A DNA stretch of 37,451 nucleotides from a bacterium (GTDB lineage: Bacteria; UBA8248), in assembly GCA_030922375.1 (NCBI GenBank), contig JAVEPB010000121.1, positions 1-37,451 on the forward strand. The letters run 5' to 3'. The notes beneath the pieces are model-generated. The model did not search any database. It had not been told where the DNA came from and worked only from the letters and a program-made list of their open reading frames with translations. Shown here piece by piece: positions 1-7,819 of the stretch. The first letter of the stretch is position 1. Each line of letters opens with the position of its first letter. The position numbers and the translations under genes were made by a program.

Positions 1-609
1 ATTGACGATGCTGAAATTGACGGAAAGCGCCGAATAGGGCGCCAGATAAGCCTTGGCCGATCCCCTGACATTCCACTTTTTTCCGTACTTCTGGCCATCG
101 AAAAAAGTATCGTCGGCGACCAGGTTGCCCGATATTCGGCGCACCCCTTTAAGATAGAGCGAATAGGCGAGCTCGCGGACCCGCTCCTGAACGAGGGTCG
201 GATCGCCGTATCCCTTGATGAAGAGATTTCCCGCAAGCACGCCTTTTTTCAGGGGGCCGTTGACGTATACATCGGTCGGATAGGTGTAGTCGGGCCCCAG
301 ATAGGCCAAGGCCGCGGCCGTAGTGAGCAGTTTCATGTTCGAGGCGGGGATTCGCTTCTCACCCCCCCGGTGATCGAAGAGGGTCTCGTGCGCCGATATC
401 GAGCGGATGAATACACCGATCTTGCCGGTGATTTTACACTCCTGGCGAATGGCCCGGCTGATTGTGGTTTTAAAAAATTTCACCGTGGTGATCGGGCGCT
501 TTTCGCTTCGCTTCGGCCGGGCGGGCTCGGCCTCGGATGAGAAAAACGACAGGGCGAGCGCCCCGGCGGCGCAAAGCGCCCGGCCCCTGCGAGAGCGGAG
601 TATTTTCAT
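1..609 (-). CDS. dacB: D-alanyl-D-alanine carboxypeptidase, PBP4 type (partial)
   Basis: Penicillin-binding protein 4-type peptidase (S13 family), which trims D-Ala from peptidoglycan stem peptides and cuts D-Ala-mDAP crosslinks in the periplasm. The window holds the first 203 codons; the 3' end lies beyond base 1. An N-terminal signal segment (MKILRSRRG then a hydrophobic stretch) is followed by a family-typical FDHRGGEKRIPASNMK, where SNMK is the catalytic SxxK serine/lysine. GNLFIKGYGDPTL and ISGNLVADDTFFDG are also characteristic of PBP4. The ATG at 609 is supported by AGGA 6-7 nt upstream. The C-terminal SxN and KTG motifs are outside the window. It lies 74 bp downstream of the UGA-interrupted peroxiredoxin gene on the same strand, so the two may be cotranscribed. 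Confidence 0.9.
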   Translation of the reverse strand, partial: MKILRSRRGRALCAAGALALSFFSSEAEPARPKRSEKRPITTVKFFKTTISRAIRQECKITGKIGVFIRSISAHETLFDHRGGEKRIPASNMKLLTTAAALAYLGPDYTYPTDVYVNGPLKKGVLAGNLFIKGYGDPTLVQERVRELAYSLYLKGVRRISGNLVADDTFFDGQKYGKKWNVRGSAKAYLAPYSALSVNFSIVN

Positions 610-683
610 GCGATATCCTGAAAATTACGGGCGATGATGGGCGGCCCGCCCCGTGTTGGGAGCCGAAGCCCCGGCCGCCTCCG

Positions 684-1235
684 CTAGAGCCATTTCAGAG
701 CCTGGAGCAGTCCGGTAATCGGCGGCCGGTCGGAAAAATCCTTTCCGACATATCGATACCGGATGAGACCCCGTTTGTCGATAATAAAGGTCGCGGGGCG
801 CGCTATCCCCTGCTTGGGGTGGCGCACGCCGAAGAGCTTGATGATCCGGCGGTCAACGTCGGAAATAAGCTTGAAGCGAACGCCCAGCTCCCTCGATGTC
901 CGGAGGACCTTCCCCTCATCGTCCGTGCTGATGGCCACGATCTCGGTGTTGAGTTCCGTGAATTTTCCCGAATACTCCTGGAGCTGGACCAGCTGCCTCT
1001 GGCAGTAGCTTCAGAATAGCCCCCGGTAGAAGACAAGGAGAATATTCTTCTCGCCCAGCAACTTCTCGGAATTGAAACCCTGAATCTCGAACTGGGGGGC
1101 CTTCTCGCCCACCCGGACGGCCTGGGCATGGGCGCGCGCGGGAGCGAGGACGCCGGCCAGGAATACCAGCAGGAAAAAAACGGCGGCCCAAGCGGCCCGG
1201 TGGCCCGTTCCGGTGAAAAAGTGCCTAACTTTCAT
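684..1235 (-). CDS. Peroxiredoxin-like (AhpC/TSA) selenoprotein, Sec75 encoded by UGA
   Basis: Secreted or membrane-tethered thioredoxin-fold peroxiredoxin-like protein of 183 residues, read through one in-frame TGA at 1013-1011. Both halves lie in the same frame with no insertion or deletion. Before the TGA: a signal/TM segment (residues 13-35), VGEKAPQFEIQGF, then ILLVFYRGLF. After it: SYCQRQLVQLQEYSGKF, then VAISTDDEGKVLR and ARPATFIIDKRGLIRY. Cysteine relatives read FYRG-x-WCPYC at this point, so the TGA sits on the peroxidatic Cys and gives a UxxC motif with the resolving Cys kept. A hairpin with GGUC at its apex follows about 22 nt after the TGA (see SECIS entry). The ATG at 1235 has GGGAG upstream; a longer N-terminus is unlikely. 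A nonsense mutation is the alternative. The Sec insertion genes (selA, selB, selC) are not in this window. Confidence 0.8.
982..994 (-). promoter_or_regulatory. Candidate bacterial SECIS hairpin of the peroxiredoxin-like gene
   Basis: Read on the minus strand, AGCUG at 994-990 pairs with CAGCU at 986-982 around a GUC loop at 989-987, so the apex reads GGUC. The loop starts 22 nt after the UGA, inside the 16-37 nt range of the bacterial SECIS consensus, and has the required G at its first position. E. coli fdhF also has GGUC in its SECIS loop. An overlapping CUGCC-AGA-GGCAG hairpin lies nearer the UGA and could compete or stack. Confidence 0.6.
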
Positions 1236-1331
1236 GAGTGAAGTGTCTCCCAAATCAATTTTCAGCGGCTTGACGATTAAGATGGTAGTCCTTGGTCTGT
1301 TGACTGTAAACCTGCGGGAACGCCTCATTAT

Positions 1332-3035
1332 TTGACGGAAGCCGCGGTGTGTGACAAGTTCCCCGAATCAACCCCGCCCGTCGCCGGTTCTGGCTTGAAA
1401 TTGAACGAGATATATCCTCCCGAATCCACGGCCCTCCGGGCGACGTCCACTCGAGGGCCGGGACGCGCCCGAGAGGCTCGGAGCGCTCCATTGCCGGCGC
1501 TCCTGGCGGCGGGCGCGCTCGCCCTTTTCTTGTCTGGGTGCGGAAGCGACCCGATTCCACCGGGCCGAAACATCATCGTCGGCCTCGACAGCAACCCCAC
1601 CCAATTCGACCCCCGCCTCTCGCAGGACGCCGTATCTGAGCAGGTCCAGCGGTTTCTTTTCAACCGCCTCATCGCCCGCGACGAGAACAACCGCCAGCGC
1701 CTCGAACTGGCCGAGTCTTGGGAACGGCCCTCCCCGCTCATCCACCGCTTCCGGCTCCGCCCCGGCGTCCGCTTCCACGACGGGACCCTCCTCACCTCGG
1801 CAGACGTAAAATACACCTTCGACTCGATACGCGACCCCGCCCTCGCTTCACCGCGGGCGGCCGGGCTTCGCGAGCTGGACCGGGTGGAGACCCCTTCGCC
1901 GGACGCCGTGGTTTTTTATCTCAAGGAACACTCCGCCGCGTTCGCGGACTCCCTCATGGTGGGAATCGTGCCCGAGAGCGCCAGGCGGGCCGGGAAAAAA
2001 TTCGGCGAGCGCCCGATCGGCTCCGGGCCGTTTCGCTTCAAACGCTTCGATCCGGACGAGCGAATCGAGCTCACCGCCTACCCCAACTATTTCGGCGGGG
2101 CGCCTAAATTCGACCGTCTGATCTTCCGAATACTCCCCGAGGAGACAGTCCGTGTCCTCGAACTCGAAAGCGGCGGCCTCACCATGCTCCAAAACGCTTT
2201 TTCGCCCGACATCCTTCCCCGGCTCAGCGCCAATCCGCGCCTCAAAATTCTCCGCCGGGCGGGAACCAACTTCACCTATCTGGGTTTCAACATGACCGAC
2301 CCCATCCTGGGGCGGATAAAAGTGCGCCGGGCCATCGCGCACACCATCGATCGAAGGCCCATCATCCGCCATATACTCAAGGGGCTTGCCTCGGAGGCGG
2401 ACAGCCTGCTCCCCCGGGAGCACTGGGCGCACCCGGAGGGGCTGCCGAGCTACCCCTACGACCCCGCTCTCGCCCGAAAGCTTCTGGACGAGGCCGGCCT
2501 CGCCGACCCCGATGGGCCGGGGCCCCGCCCCCGATTTTCTCTCGTTTACAAGACCTCCCAGAGCGAGCTTCGGCGGAGAATCGCCACCGTCATCGGCGAC
2601 CAGTTCCGCCGGGTGGGAATTCACCTCCGCGTCCGGTCCTACGAGTGGGGCACTTTCTTCGGAGACATCCGCAGCGGAAACTTCCAGCTCTACAGCCTGA
2701 CCTGGGTGGGAATCTCGGACCCCGACATCTACCGCTACATATTCCACAGCCGCTTCGCGCCGCCCCGGGGGCTCAATCGGGGGCGCTACAAAAATGCGCG
2801 GGTGGACGACTTGGTCGAGGCCGCTCGCGCGACTACCGACTCCGGAAAAAGGGCCGAGCTTTATATCGAGGTTCAGCGAATCATCGGCCGCGAGCTTCCC
2901 TACGTGAATCTCTGGCACAGCGTGAACGTGGCCGCCATCGACCGCCGCGTGAGCGGCTACCGCGTCTACCCCAACGAGGACCTCATCTCCCTTGTGGGGG
3001 TACGCCTCGACCCGCCGGCGAGGAGGGGACGCTGA
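1332..3035 (+). CDS. ABC transporter substrate-binding lipoprotein, peptide/nickel family (SBP_bac_5)
   Basis: Extracytoplasmic solute-binding protein of the DppA/OppA type that delivers peptides or similar solutes to the permeases encoded next door. A lipobox (LFLSGC, Cys codon at 1539) follows a hydrophobic stretch. Family features follow: LDSNPTQFDPRLSQDA, FLFNRLIARDENN, ESWERPS, FRLRPGVRFHDGTLLTSADVKYTFD, GSGPFRF, VRRAIAHTIDR. The start is unresolved. The open frame begins with TTG at 1332, but TTG at 1491, with GGAG 7 nt upstream, would start directly at the lipoprotein signal. The intervening residues are arginine-rich and not conserved-looking. The stop at 3033-3035 abuts the permease GTG at 3037. 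The substrate cannot be told from sequence. Confidence 0.9.
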   Translation: MTEAAVCDKFPESTPPVAGSGLKLNEIYPPESTALRATSTRGPGRAREARSAPLPALLAAGALALFLSGCGSDPIPPGRNIIVGLDSNPTQFDPRLSQDAVSEQVQRFLFNRLIARDENNRQRLELAESWERPSPLIHRFRLRPGVRFHDGTLLTSADVKYTFDSIRDPALASPRAAGLRELDRVETPSPDAVVFYLKEHSAAFADSLMVGIVPESARRAGKKFGERPIGSGPFRFKRFDPDERIELTAYPNYFGGAPKFDRLIFRILPEETVRVLELESGGLTMLQNAFSPDILPRLSANPRLKILRRAGTNFTYLGFNMTDPILGRIKVRRAIAHTIDRRPIIRHILKGLASEADSLLPREHWAHPEGLPSYPYDPALARKLLDEAGLADPDGPGPRPRFSLVYKTSQSELRRRIATVIGDQFRRVGIHLRVRSYEWGTFFGDIRSGNFQLYSLTWVGISDPDIYRYIFHSRFAPPRGLNRGRYKNARVDDLVEAARATTDSGKRAELYIEVQRIIGRELPYVNLWHSVNVAAIDRRVSGYRVYPNEDLISLVGVRLDPPARRGR

Positions 3036-3036
3036 C

Positions 3037-3957
3037 GTGCGCCGCTACCTGTTAAGAAGGCTCGTCCTCCTGGCGCCCGTTCTCTGGGGGGTGGCCACCC
3101 TCGTTTTCGCCGTGACGAATATCATCCCCGGCGACCCGGTCGATCTCATGCTCGGGGAGACGGCCCGGCCCGCCCAGCGGGAGGTCCTCAGAAAAGCCCT
3201 GGGCCTCGACCGCCCGCTCGGGGTCCAGTACGCAGACTACCTCGCCGGCCTCGTCCGGGGGGACCTGGGCACATCGCTCCATAAAAAGCGGCCCGTCGCC
3301 CGGCTAATCGCCGAGCGGATCTCGGCCTCGGCCGAGTTGACCTTCGCCGCGCTCGCCATCGCCATCGCCATCGCCCTTCCGCTCGGAATCCTCGCCGCCC
3401 GGCGGGCGGGCACGGGGGTGGACCTCGCCGCCGGAGCCCTCGCCGTTCTCGGCGCGAGCATCCCGGTGTTCTGGCTCGGCCCCCTGCTCATTATCTTTTT
3501 CTCAATCGACCTGGGATGGCTCCCGGTATCGGGCCGCTCGAGCGCGCTGAGCCTCGTCCTGCCGGCCTTCACCCTCGGGACGGCCCTATCCGCCATTTTG
3601 ATGCGGATGACACGCTCGAGCATTCTGGACGTCCTGCCCCAGGACTATCTCGCCACCGCCCGGGCCAAGGGGCTGAGCGACCGGCGCGTCCTCTGGCTCC
3701 ACGCCCTCCGGAACGCCTGCCTCCCTCTGATCACCATCCTGAGCCTACAGCTCGGCGCCCTGCTCTCCGGAGCCATCATCACCGAGACCGTCTTTGCCTG
3801 GCCGGGCGTCGGCCGCCTGACGATTCAGGCCATCGCCGCACGGGACTATCCCCTCGTCCAGGGTTGCGTGCTCTTCATCGCGATGGTTTACGTGGCGGGT
3901 AATTTGCTCGCCGATATCGCCTACGCCTGGCTCGACCCCCGCGTGAGGCTCGACTGA
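3037..3957 (+). CDS. ABC transporter permease, DppB/OppB type
   Basis: Inner-membrane permease of a peptide/nickel-type importer, 306 residues. It opens with RRYLLRRLVLLAPVLWGVATLVF, then GDPVDLMLG and LGLDRPLGVQYADYL, typical of DppB. The EAA loop that contacts the ATPase is DYLATARAKGLSDRRV. The C-terminus keeps ETVFAWPGVGRL and a terminal DPRVRLD. GTG at 3037 is chosen because AGGAGGGG lies 8 nt upstream and the previous stop ends at 3035. The gene is followed, 1 base after its stop, by the second permease. No ATPase genes lie on either side. Confidence 0.93.
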   Translation: MRRYLLRRLVLLAPVLWGVATLVFAVTNIIPGDPVDLMLGETARPAQREVLRKALGLDRPLGVQYADYLAGLVRGDLGTSLHKKRPVARLIAERISASAELTFAALAIAIAIALPLGILAARRAGTGVDLAAGALAVLGASIPVFWLGPLLIIFFSIDLGWLPVSGRSSALSLVLPAFTLGTALSAILMRMTRSSILDVLPQDYLATARAKGLSDRRVLWLHALRNACLPLITILSLQLGALLSGAIITETVFAWPGVGRLTIQAIAARDYPLVQGCVLFIAMVYVAGNLLADIAYAWLDPRVRLD

Positions 3958-3958
3958 G

Positions 3959-4768
3959 GTGCGCGGAAACGCCTCTATCCGCGCCGGGGCGCTGGTGCTC
4001 GCGATCATCATCGTCTTCTCCGCGGCCGCGCCCCTGTTAGCCCCCTATGACCCCTTCTCGATAGACCTCGCTGAAGGGCTGGCCCCGGCGACCTGGGACC
4101 ATCCGTTCGGACAAGACAAGCTGGGCCGCGACATCGCCAGCCGCGTCTTCTACGGCGGGCGAATCTCGCTCATGGTCGGTTTTGCGGCGGTTTTCATCTC
4201 GGTGCTGATCGGCGTGTCTGTCGGAGCGGTGGCCGGCTACGCCGGCGGGGCGTGGGACGAGTTCCTGATGCGGGTGACGGACGTGTTCATGGCGTTTCCC
4301 GGAATCCTTCTCGCCATCGCCCTGATGTCGGTGCTCGAACCCCGGGTGGGCAACGTGGTGCTCTCCCTCTCGGCGTTCGGGTGGGTGGGCTACGCGCGCC
4401 TTGTGCGGGCGCAGGTGCTCTCTCTCCGCGAGCGCGAGTATGTCGTCGCGGCGCGCGCGGCGGGCGCCCGGCCGCTCCGTGTGGTCGTACGCCATATTCT
4501 CTTAAACATCATATCGCCGGTGATCGTCGAGGCGAGCTTCGGAATGGCGGGGGCCATCGTCGCCGAGGCGGGGCTCTCGTTCCTGGGTCTCGGAGTCCAG
4601 CCGCCGGACCCGAGTTGGGGCGCCATGCTGGCCGAGGGGCGGGACTTTCTCCTGATCGCCCCTCACCTGACGTTATTCCCGGGCATCGCGCTGGCGCTGA
4701 CGGTGATGTCTCTGAACATTCTGGGGGACGGCCTGCGCGACCTGCTGGACCCTGCTCAAAAGAGATAG
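3959..4768 (+). CDS. ABC transporter permease, DppC/OppC type
   Basis: Second inner-membrane permease of the peptide-type importer, 269 residues, starting at GTG 3959 immediately after the first permease. It has the N-terminal TM followed by APYDPFSID and HPFGQDKLGRDIASRVFYGGRIS, which is the standard DppC signature. The EAA loop is EYVVAARAAGARPLRVV, and the end is LNILGDGLRDLLDP. The usual DppD/DppF ATPase genes do not follow. Instead the gene runs 13 bp into the 3' end of a convergent cytochrome gene, so the ATPases must be elsewhere or shared with another system. Confidence 0.93.
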   Translation: MRGNASIRAGALVLAIIIVFSAAAPLLAPYDPFSIDLAEGLAPATWDHPFGQDKLGRDIASRVFYGGRISLMVGFAAVFISVLIGVSVGAVAGYAGGAWDEFLMRVTDVFMAFPGILLAIALMSVLEPRVGNVVLSLSAFGWVGYARLVRAQVLSLREREYVVAARAAGARPLRVVVRHILLNIISPVIVEASFGMAGAIVAEAGLSFLGLGVQPPDPSWGAMLAEGRDFLLIAPHLTLFPGIALALTVMSLNILGDGLRDLLDPAQKR

Positions 4769-5178
4769 AAAAAGTACCACTTCTTTTTTTTCTTTTCCTT
4801 GGCTTCGACACTTTGGAGAGGCGGCCCCTTCTTGGGGACGGGGATCTCCGACATTTTGACGAGCTGCCCGTGGGGGCGCGTCGTCGCGCGCCGCTCTTTT
4901 CTAAATATCGTCTTCAGACGCAGGTCGTGGCAAACCAGACATTCTTTCGCCTCCCGGAATTCGCTGCCTTCGGGGAATGATTTCTTCACCTTCTGCATAT
5001 GCGGATCGCCCCGGAAACTGACGTGAATGTGGCAACTCCGGCAATGATCGGCCACCACCACGTTGGCCTCGCTGGGCAGAAGCTCCCGCCTGACCGCCCG
5101 ATCGAGAGGAGTGCGGGTGCAGCTTACAACCGCGGCCACACCCGCCAGAAGAACCGCGCACAACGCTCCACGCCTCAT
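4756..5178 (-). CDS. Diheme c-type cytochrome lipoprotein
   Basis: Small periplasmic electron carrier, 140 residues, with two CxxCH heme sites (CRSCH and CLVCH). The N-terminus MRRGALC followed by a hydrophobic stretch and VVSC looks like a lipoprotein signal, so it is probably anchored to a membrane. The ATG at 5178 has GGAG 5-6 nt upstream. The C-terminus is odd: a run of lysines then WYFFYLF, encoded by A-rich sequence that overlaps the end of the convergent permease gene by 13 bp. It is the last minus-strand gene after the Rieske/cytochrome b/octaheme block, separated from the TPR gene by about 120 bp, and may serve the same chain. I do not recognise a named family. Confidence 0.8.
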   Translation of the reverse strand: MRRGALCAVLLAGVAAVVSCTRTPLDRAVRRELLPSEANVVVADHCRSCHIHVSFRGDPHMQKVKKSFPEGSEFREAKECLVCHDLRLKTIFRKERRATTRPHGQLVKMSEIPVPKKGPPLQSVEAKEKKKKKWYFFYLF

Positions 5179-5296
5179 AAAAACTCCATCCTCAAAAACG
5201 GGCCAAAGTTCAAGAGATTCAATCCGGGGGGAAGTATAGGGAGCCACCCCGAACGAGGTCAATTTGCCGGGAGAGGCAACAGGGCGAAATAACCCG

Positions 5297-6142
5297 CTAT
5301 TTTTTCAGGGCGCGGCGGTAGCGGGCCATATCGTTCAAAACCCCTCTCCAGCGCTTGTCGCGCCAGTCCGGGTTCACGTCCACCGCCTTCCGGAGGGTCT
5401 GGAGCGCTCGCTCCACCTTTCCTCTCTGAAATAACTTCGCCGCCCGGCCCCGATAATAGCGAATGGGGGTGTCGCTTCCCTCCTCGACCACCGCCCGCCC
5501 CAACTCGACTTCCCACTCATCGGCACCGCCCCGCTCCGACACGCTCAGCCATAGCCAATACCGCGCCGCCGCGTGATCGGGAGAGATGCGCAGGGCCTCC
5601 TTGAAATGGTGGACCGCCAAAGCGACCTGCCGCCGCTGGCGGCGAATCAGGCCCAGCCGGTATTGCGCGATGAACGATTCGGGGTCGAGTTCAACCGCTT
5701 TTTCGAGATGGAAAATCGCGGCCTCGAGTTTCCCGGCGTCGTAAGCCAATCGCCCCAGGGCGACCCGGCTTTTCACATGCCCGGGTCTGAGCTCTAGTGC
5801 GCGGCGGTAGGCTTTTGCCGCCTCGGCCTTCTTTCCCGATTTCTCCAGGACACGGCCCAGGGACGCATGGGCGAGAAAGAGTTCGGGGTCCGCCGAAACC
5901 GCCATTCGGAGAAACTCATCGGCGGCGGGCAACTTTCCGCGCCTCAGTTTTTCCTGCGCGATATTGTAGAACCGGATGGCTTCCTTGCTCCGCCGCTCCG
6001 GTTTATTTTTCGGAGAAGCGGCCGCCGAATCCTTTTTCGGCTCCTCCGGAGCCGGGAGACTTCCCTTAACCGCGCAACCGGAAATCAAAAAAAGGAGAAC
6101 GAGCGCCGCCCGGGCAACGGCGACGGGGAGCGGGGGCTTCAA
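5297..6142 (-). CDS. TPR-repeat lipoprotein
   Basis: Tetratricopeptide-repeat protein of 281 residues, probably a periplasmic scaffold. It begins MKPPLPVAVARAALVLLFLISGC, a clear lipoprotein signal, followed by a Pro/Glu/Lys/Ala-rich linker. At least five TPR helices pairs follow (for example LFLAHASLGRVLEKSGKKAE, GHVKSRVALGRLAYDAGKL, SFIAQYRLGLIRRQRRQVA). The start is TTG at 6142, 1 base beyond the TGA of the upstream B12-binding gene, with AGAAGG about 7 nt upstream; no ATG fits the signal peptide. Its position inside the cytochrome operon suggests a role in assembly or maturation of the respiratory proteins, as TPR proteins often have in cytochrome c biogenesis, but that is inference. Confidence 0.82.
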   Translation of the reverse strand: MKPPLPVAVARAALVLLFLISGCAVKGSLPAPEEPKKDSAAASPKNKPERRSKEAIRFYNIAQEKLRRGKLPAADEFLRMAVSADPELFLAHASLGRVLEKSGKKAEAAKAYRRALELRPGHVKSRVALGRLAYDAGKLEAAIFHLEKAVELDPESFIAQYRLGLIRRQRRQVALAVHHFKEALRISPDHAAARYWLWLSVSERGGADEWEVELGRAVVEEGSDTPIRYYRGRAAKLFQRGKVERALQTLRKAVDVNPDWRDKRWRGVLNDMARYRRALKK

Positions 6143-6143
6143 C

Positions 6144-6560
6144 TCAGGCCTTCTCGCGAGCCCATTTTTCTTCGACGGCTTTACGCACATAGGCGACGAT
6201 ATCGTCCAGTGGAGTGCCGGGCGTGAAAATCTCGGAGACACCGCTTTTCTTGAGGGTGGCGACATCCTCACCGGGAATGATCCCCCCCCCGAACAGAACC
6301 ACGTCCGACATTCCCTGTGCGTCGAGAAGCTCCCGGATTTTCGGAAAAAGAAAATTGTGCGCCCCCGACAGGATGGAGAGGCCGACGCCGTCCACGTCCT
6401 CTTGTAAAACGGTGGCGGCGATCTGCTCGGGGGTCTGGCGGATCCCGGTGTAGATGACTTCCATTCCGGCGTCCCGGAGGGCGCGGGCGACAACCTTGGC
6501 CCCCCGGTCGTGCCCGTCGAGACCGGGTTTGGCCACTAAAATCCGCGCTTTCTTCTCCAT
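6144..6560 (-). CDS. Stand-alone cobalamin-binding domain protein (methylmalonyl-CoA mutase small-subunit type)
   Basis: 138-residue B12-binding Rossmann domain of the mutase C-terminal type. The [27 protein letters not shown] segment contains DxHxxG, whose His is the lower axial cobalt ligand. LSILSGAH and [11 protein letters not shown] are the other cobalamin-loop motifs. Such proteins act as the small subunit of acyl-CoA mutases, for example those acting on methylmalonyl-, ethylmalonyl- or isobutyryl-CoA, with a separate catalytic subunit. No such partner is in this window. GGGAGG lies 10 nt before the ATG at 6560; an ATG at 6569 is too close to that site. It sits between the octaheme cytochrome gene and the TPR gene, an unexpected place for a mutase subunit. 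Confidence 0.88.
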   Translation of the reverse strand: MEKKARILVAKPGLDGHDRGAKVVARALRDAGMEVIYTGIRQTPEQIAATVLQEDVDGVGLSILSGAHNFLFPKIRELLDAQGMSDVVLFGGGIIPGEDVATLKKSGVSEIFTPGTPLDDIVAYVRKAVEEKWAREKA

Positions 6561-6591
6561 CGCGTGCATTCCTCCCCGGCAACGGGCTGCG

Positions 6592-7803
6592 TTACTTTTC
6601 CTTCAAAAAAGGCGCGGAGATCCCCGGCGACAGCGTCTCGGCCTGGGGGATGAAATTCGACACGAAACGCCGGGACAACTCCTCGGGGCGCCGGCCCTTC
6701 CCGTGCCAAAGCTCGAAGAAGGTCCATTCGATCTTCTCGTCAAAGGGAGCTTTCGTGAGCTTCCCCCCTTTCCCCAGCGCGGCCATTATTTTCTCCGCCG
6801 GGGCGGCGAATTTCTCGTTGTAGCGATCCAGGATGGCGTCGTACTGAACGAAAGCGGCTTTCACGAACTCGGGGCCGTGGCAGGCGCCGCAGGCACTTTG
6901 CATGTTCTTGCGCTTTTTCTCCCATCCTTCTCTCTTTTCAGAAATAATCGGCCCAAGAGCCCGGCCGATCCGCTGGCCGACATCGTGGGTAACGGGCTGG
7001 CCCTTGGTCTGGCTCATATGACAGGTCGCGCAGGTCGGCGCCGCGGTGTAGTCCTTCCCGGCTATCCACTCTGCGCTGTCGAGGTTCATCTCGGCTGCCC
7101 GGGAGCGGAACAAGATGCCGTGCTTGGACTCGCCGTAAGCCTCGATCTGGGGGTGCTCCGCCCCCTGGTGGCACTTTCCGCAGGTATCCGACTGGCGGGC
7201 CTGGGCGGGAGCGAACTGGTGGCGCGAATGGCAAACCGAGCAGGAGCCCTTGCTGCCGTCGGGGTTGATCGCGCCGCTGCCGGTGTTGGGCCATGTAGCG
7301 GGGTCGAGTTGGCCGCCCTTGAGGACCTTGATGGCGCTGCCGTGGCATTTCTGACAGCCGCCGCCGGCCGGGGCCGCGCCTTCGGCGGCCGCCCCCCGGA
7401 AATGATCGAGGCGGCCGATATTCTTGGCCGCGTCGGCGTGAGCGCTCGCGGTGAATTCTTTTGCCTGCTGCTCGTGGCAGCGGGCGCAGTCCTTGGGCGA
7501 GGGCACGATGGCGACGATCGATTCTTCGTGGTCCCAGGCGTCGGGCTCGCCCTCCTTGGCCTGGTGGCAGTCCATGCACCCGACGCCGAGTGCGGCGTGG
7601 CGGCTTTCTTTCCACTGGACGACGATTCCCGGCGATTTTTCGGAATGGCACTTGACGCAACTGAGGTTCTTTTTGGTGACAACCGCCTTCGTCTTTTTCT
7701 TGGGAAGAAGGCGCTCGCTCTCGATATACCCCACCGTGACCAACGAGCCCAGGAAAAACAAGCTGATCAATATCACGATTTGCTGCTTGACCCGAAGATT
7801 CAC
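6592..7803 (-). CDS. Octaheme cytochrome c, hydroxylamine oxidoreductase (HAO)-like
   Basis: Membrane-anchored multiheme cytochrome of 403 residues. An N-terminal TM anchor (residues about 8-26) is followed by eight CxxCH sites: CVKCH, CMDCH, CARCH, CQKCH, CSVCH, CGKCH, CATCH, CGACH. The spacing, [36 protein letters not shown] and [12 protein letters not shown] match the HAO-like octaheme family, which includes hydroxylamine and hydrazine oxidases and epsilonproteobacterial hydroxylamine/nitrite reductases. I cannot place the crosslinking tyrosine that separates oxidative from reductive members, so the direction of reaction is open. The GTG at 7803 has GGGGGAG upstream. It directly follows cytochrome b in the operon, suggesting electron exchange with the quinone pool through the Rieske/b complex. 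Confidence 0.85.
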   Translation of the reverse strand: MNLRVKQQIVILISLFFLGSLVTVGYIESERLLPKKKTKAVVTKKNLSCVKCHSEKSPGIVVQWKESRHAALGVGCMDCHQAKEGEPDAWDHEESIVAIVPSPKDCARCHEQQAKEFTASAHADAAKNIGRLDHFRGAAAEGAAPAGGGCQKCHGSAIKVLKGGQLDPATWPNTGSGAINPDGSKGSCSVCHSRHQFAPAQARQSDTCGKCHQGAEHPQIEAYGESKHGILFRSRAAEMNLDSAEWIAGKDYTAAPTCATCHMSQTKGQPVTHDVGQRIGRALGPIISEKREGWEKKRKNMQSACGACHGPEFVKAAFVQYDAILDRYNEKFAAPAEKIMAALGKGGKLTKAPFDEKIEWTFFELWHGKGRRPEELSRRFVSNFIPQAETLSPGISAPFLKEK

Positions 7804-7819
7804 GCGAATTCTCCCCCGC

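Noticed and set aside
684-1328. Reading the peroxiredoxin-like gene as two genes or as a frameshifted pseudogene
   Set aside because: Both parts are in the same frame, joined by a single TGA at the redox-Cys position; no indel is needed, and a SECIS-like hairpin follows.
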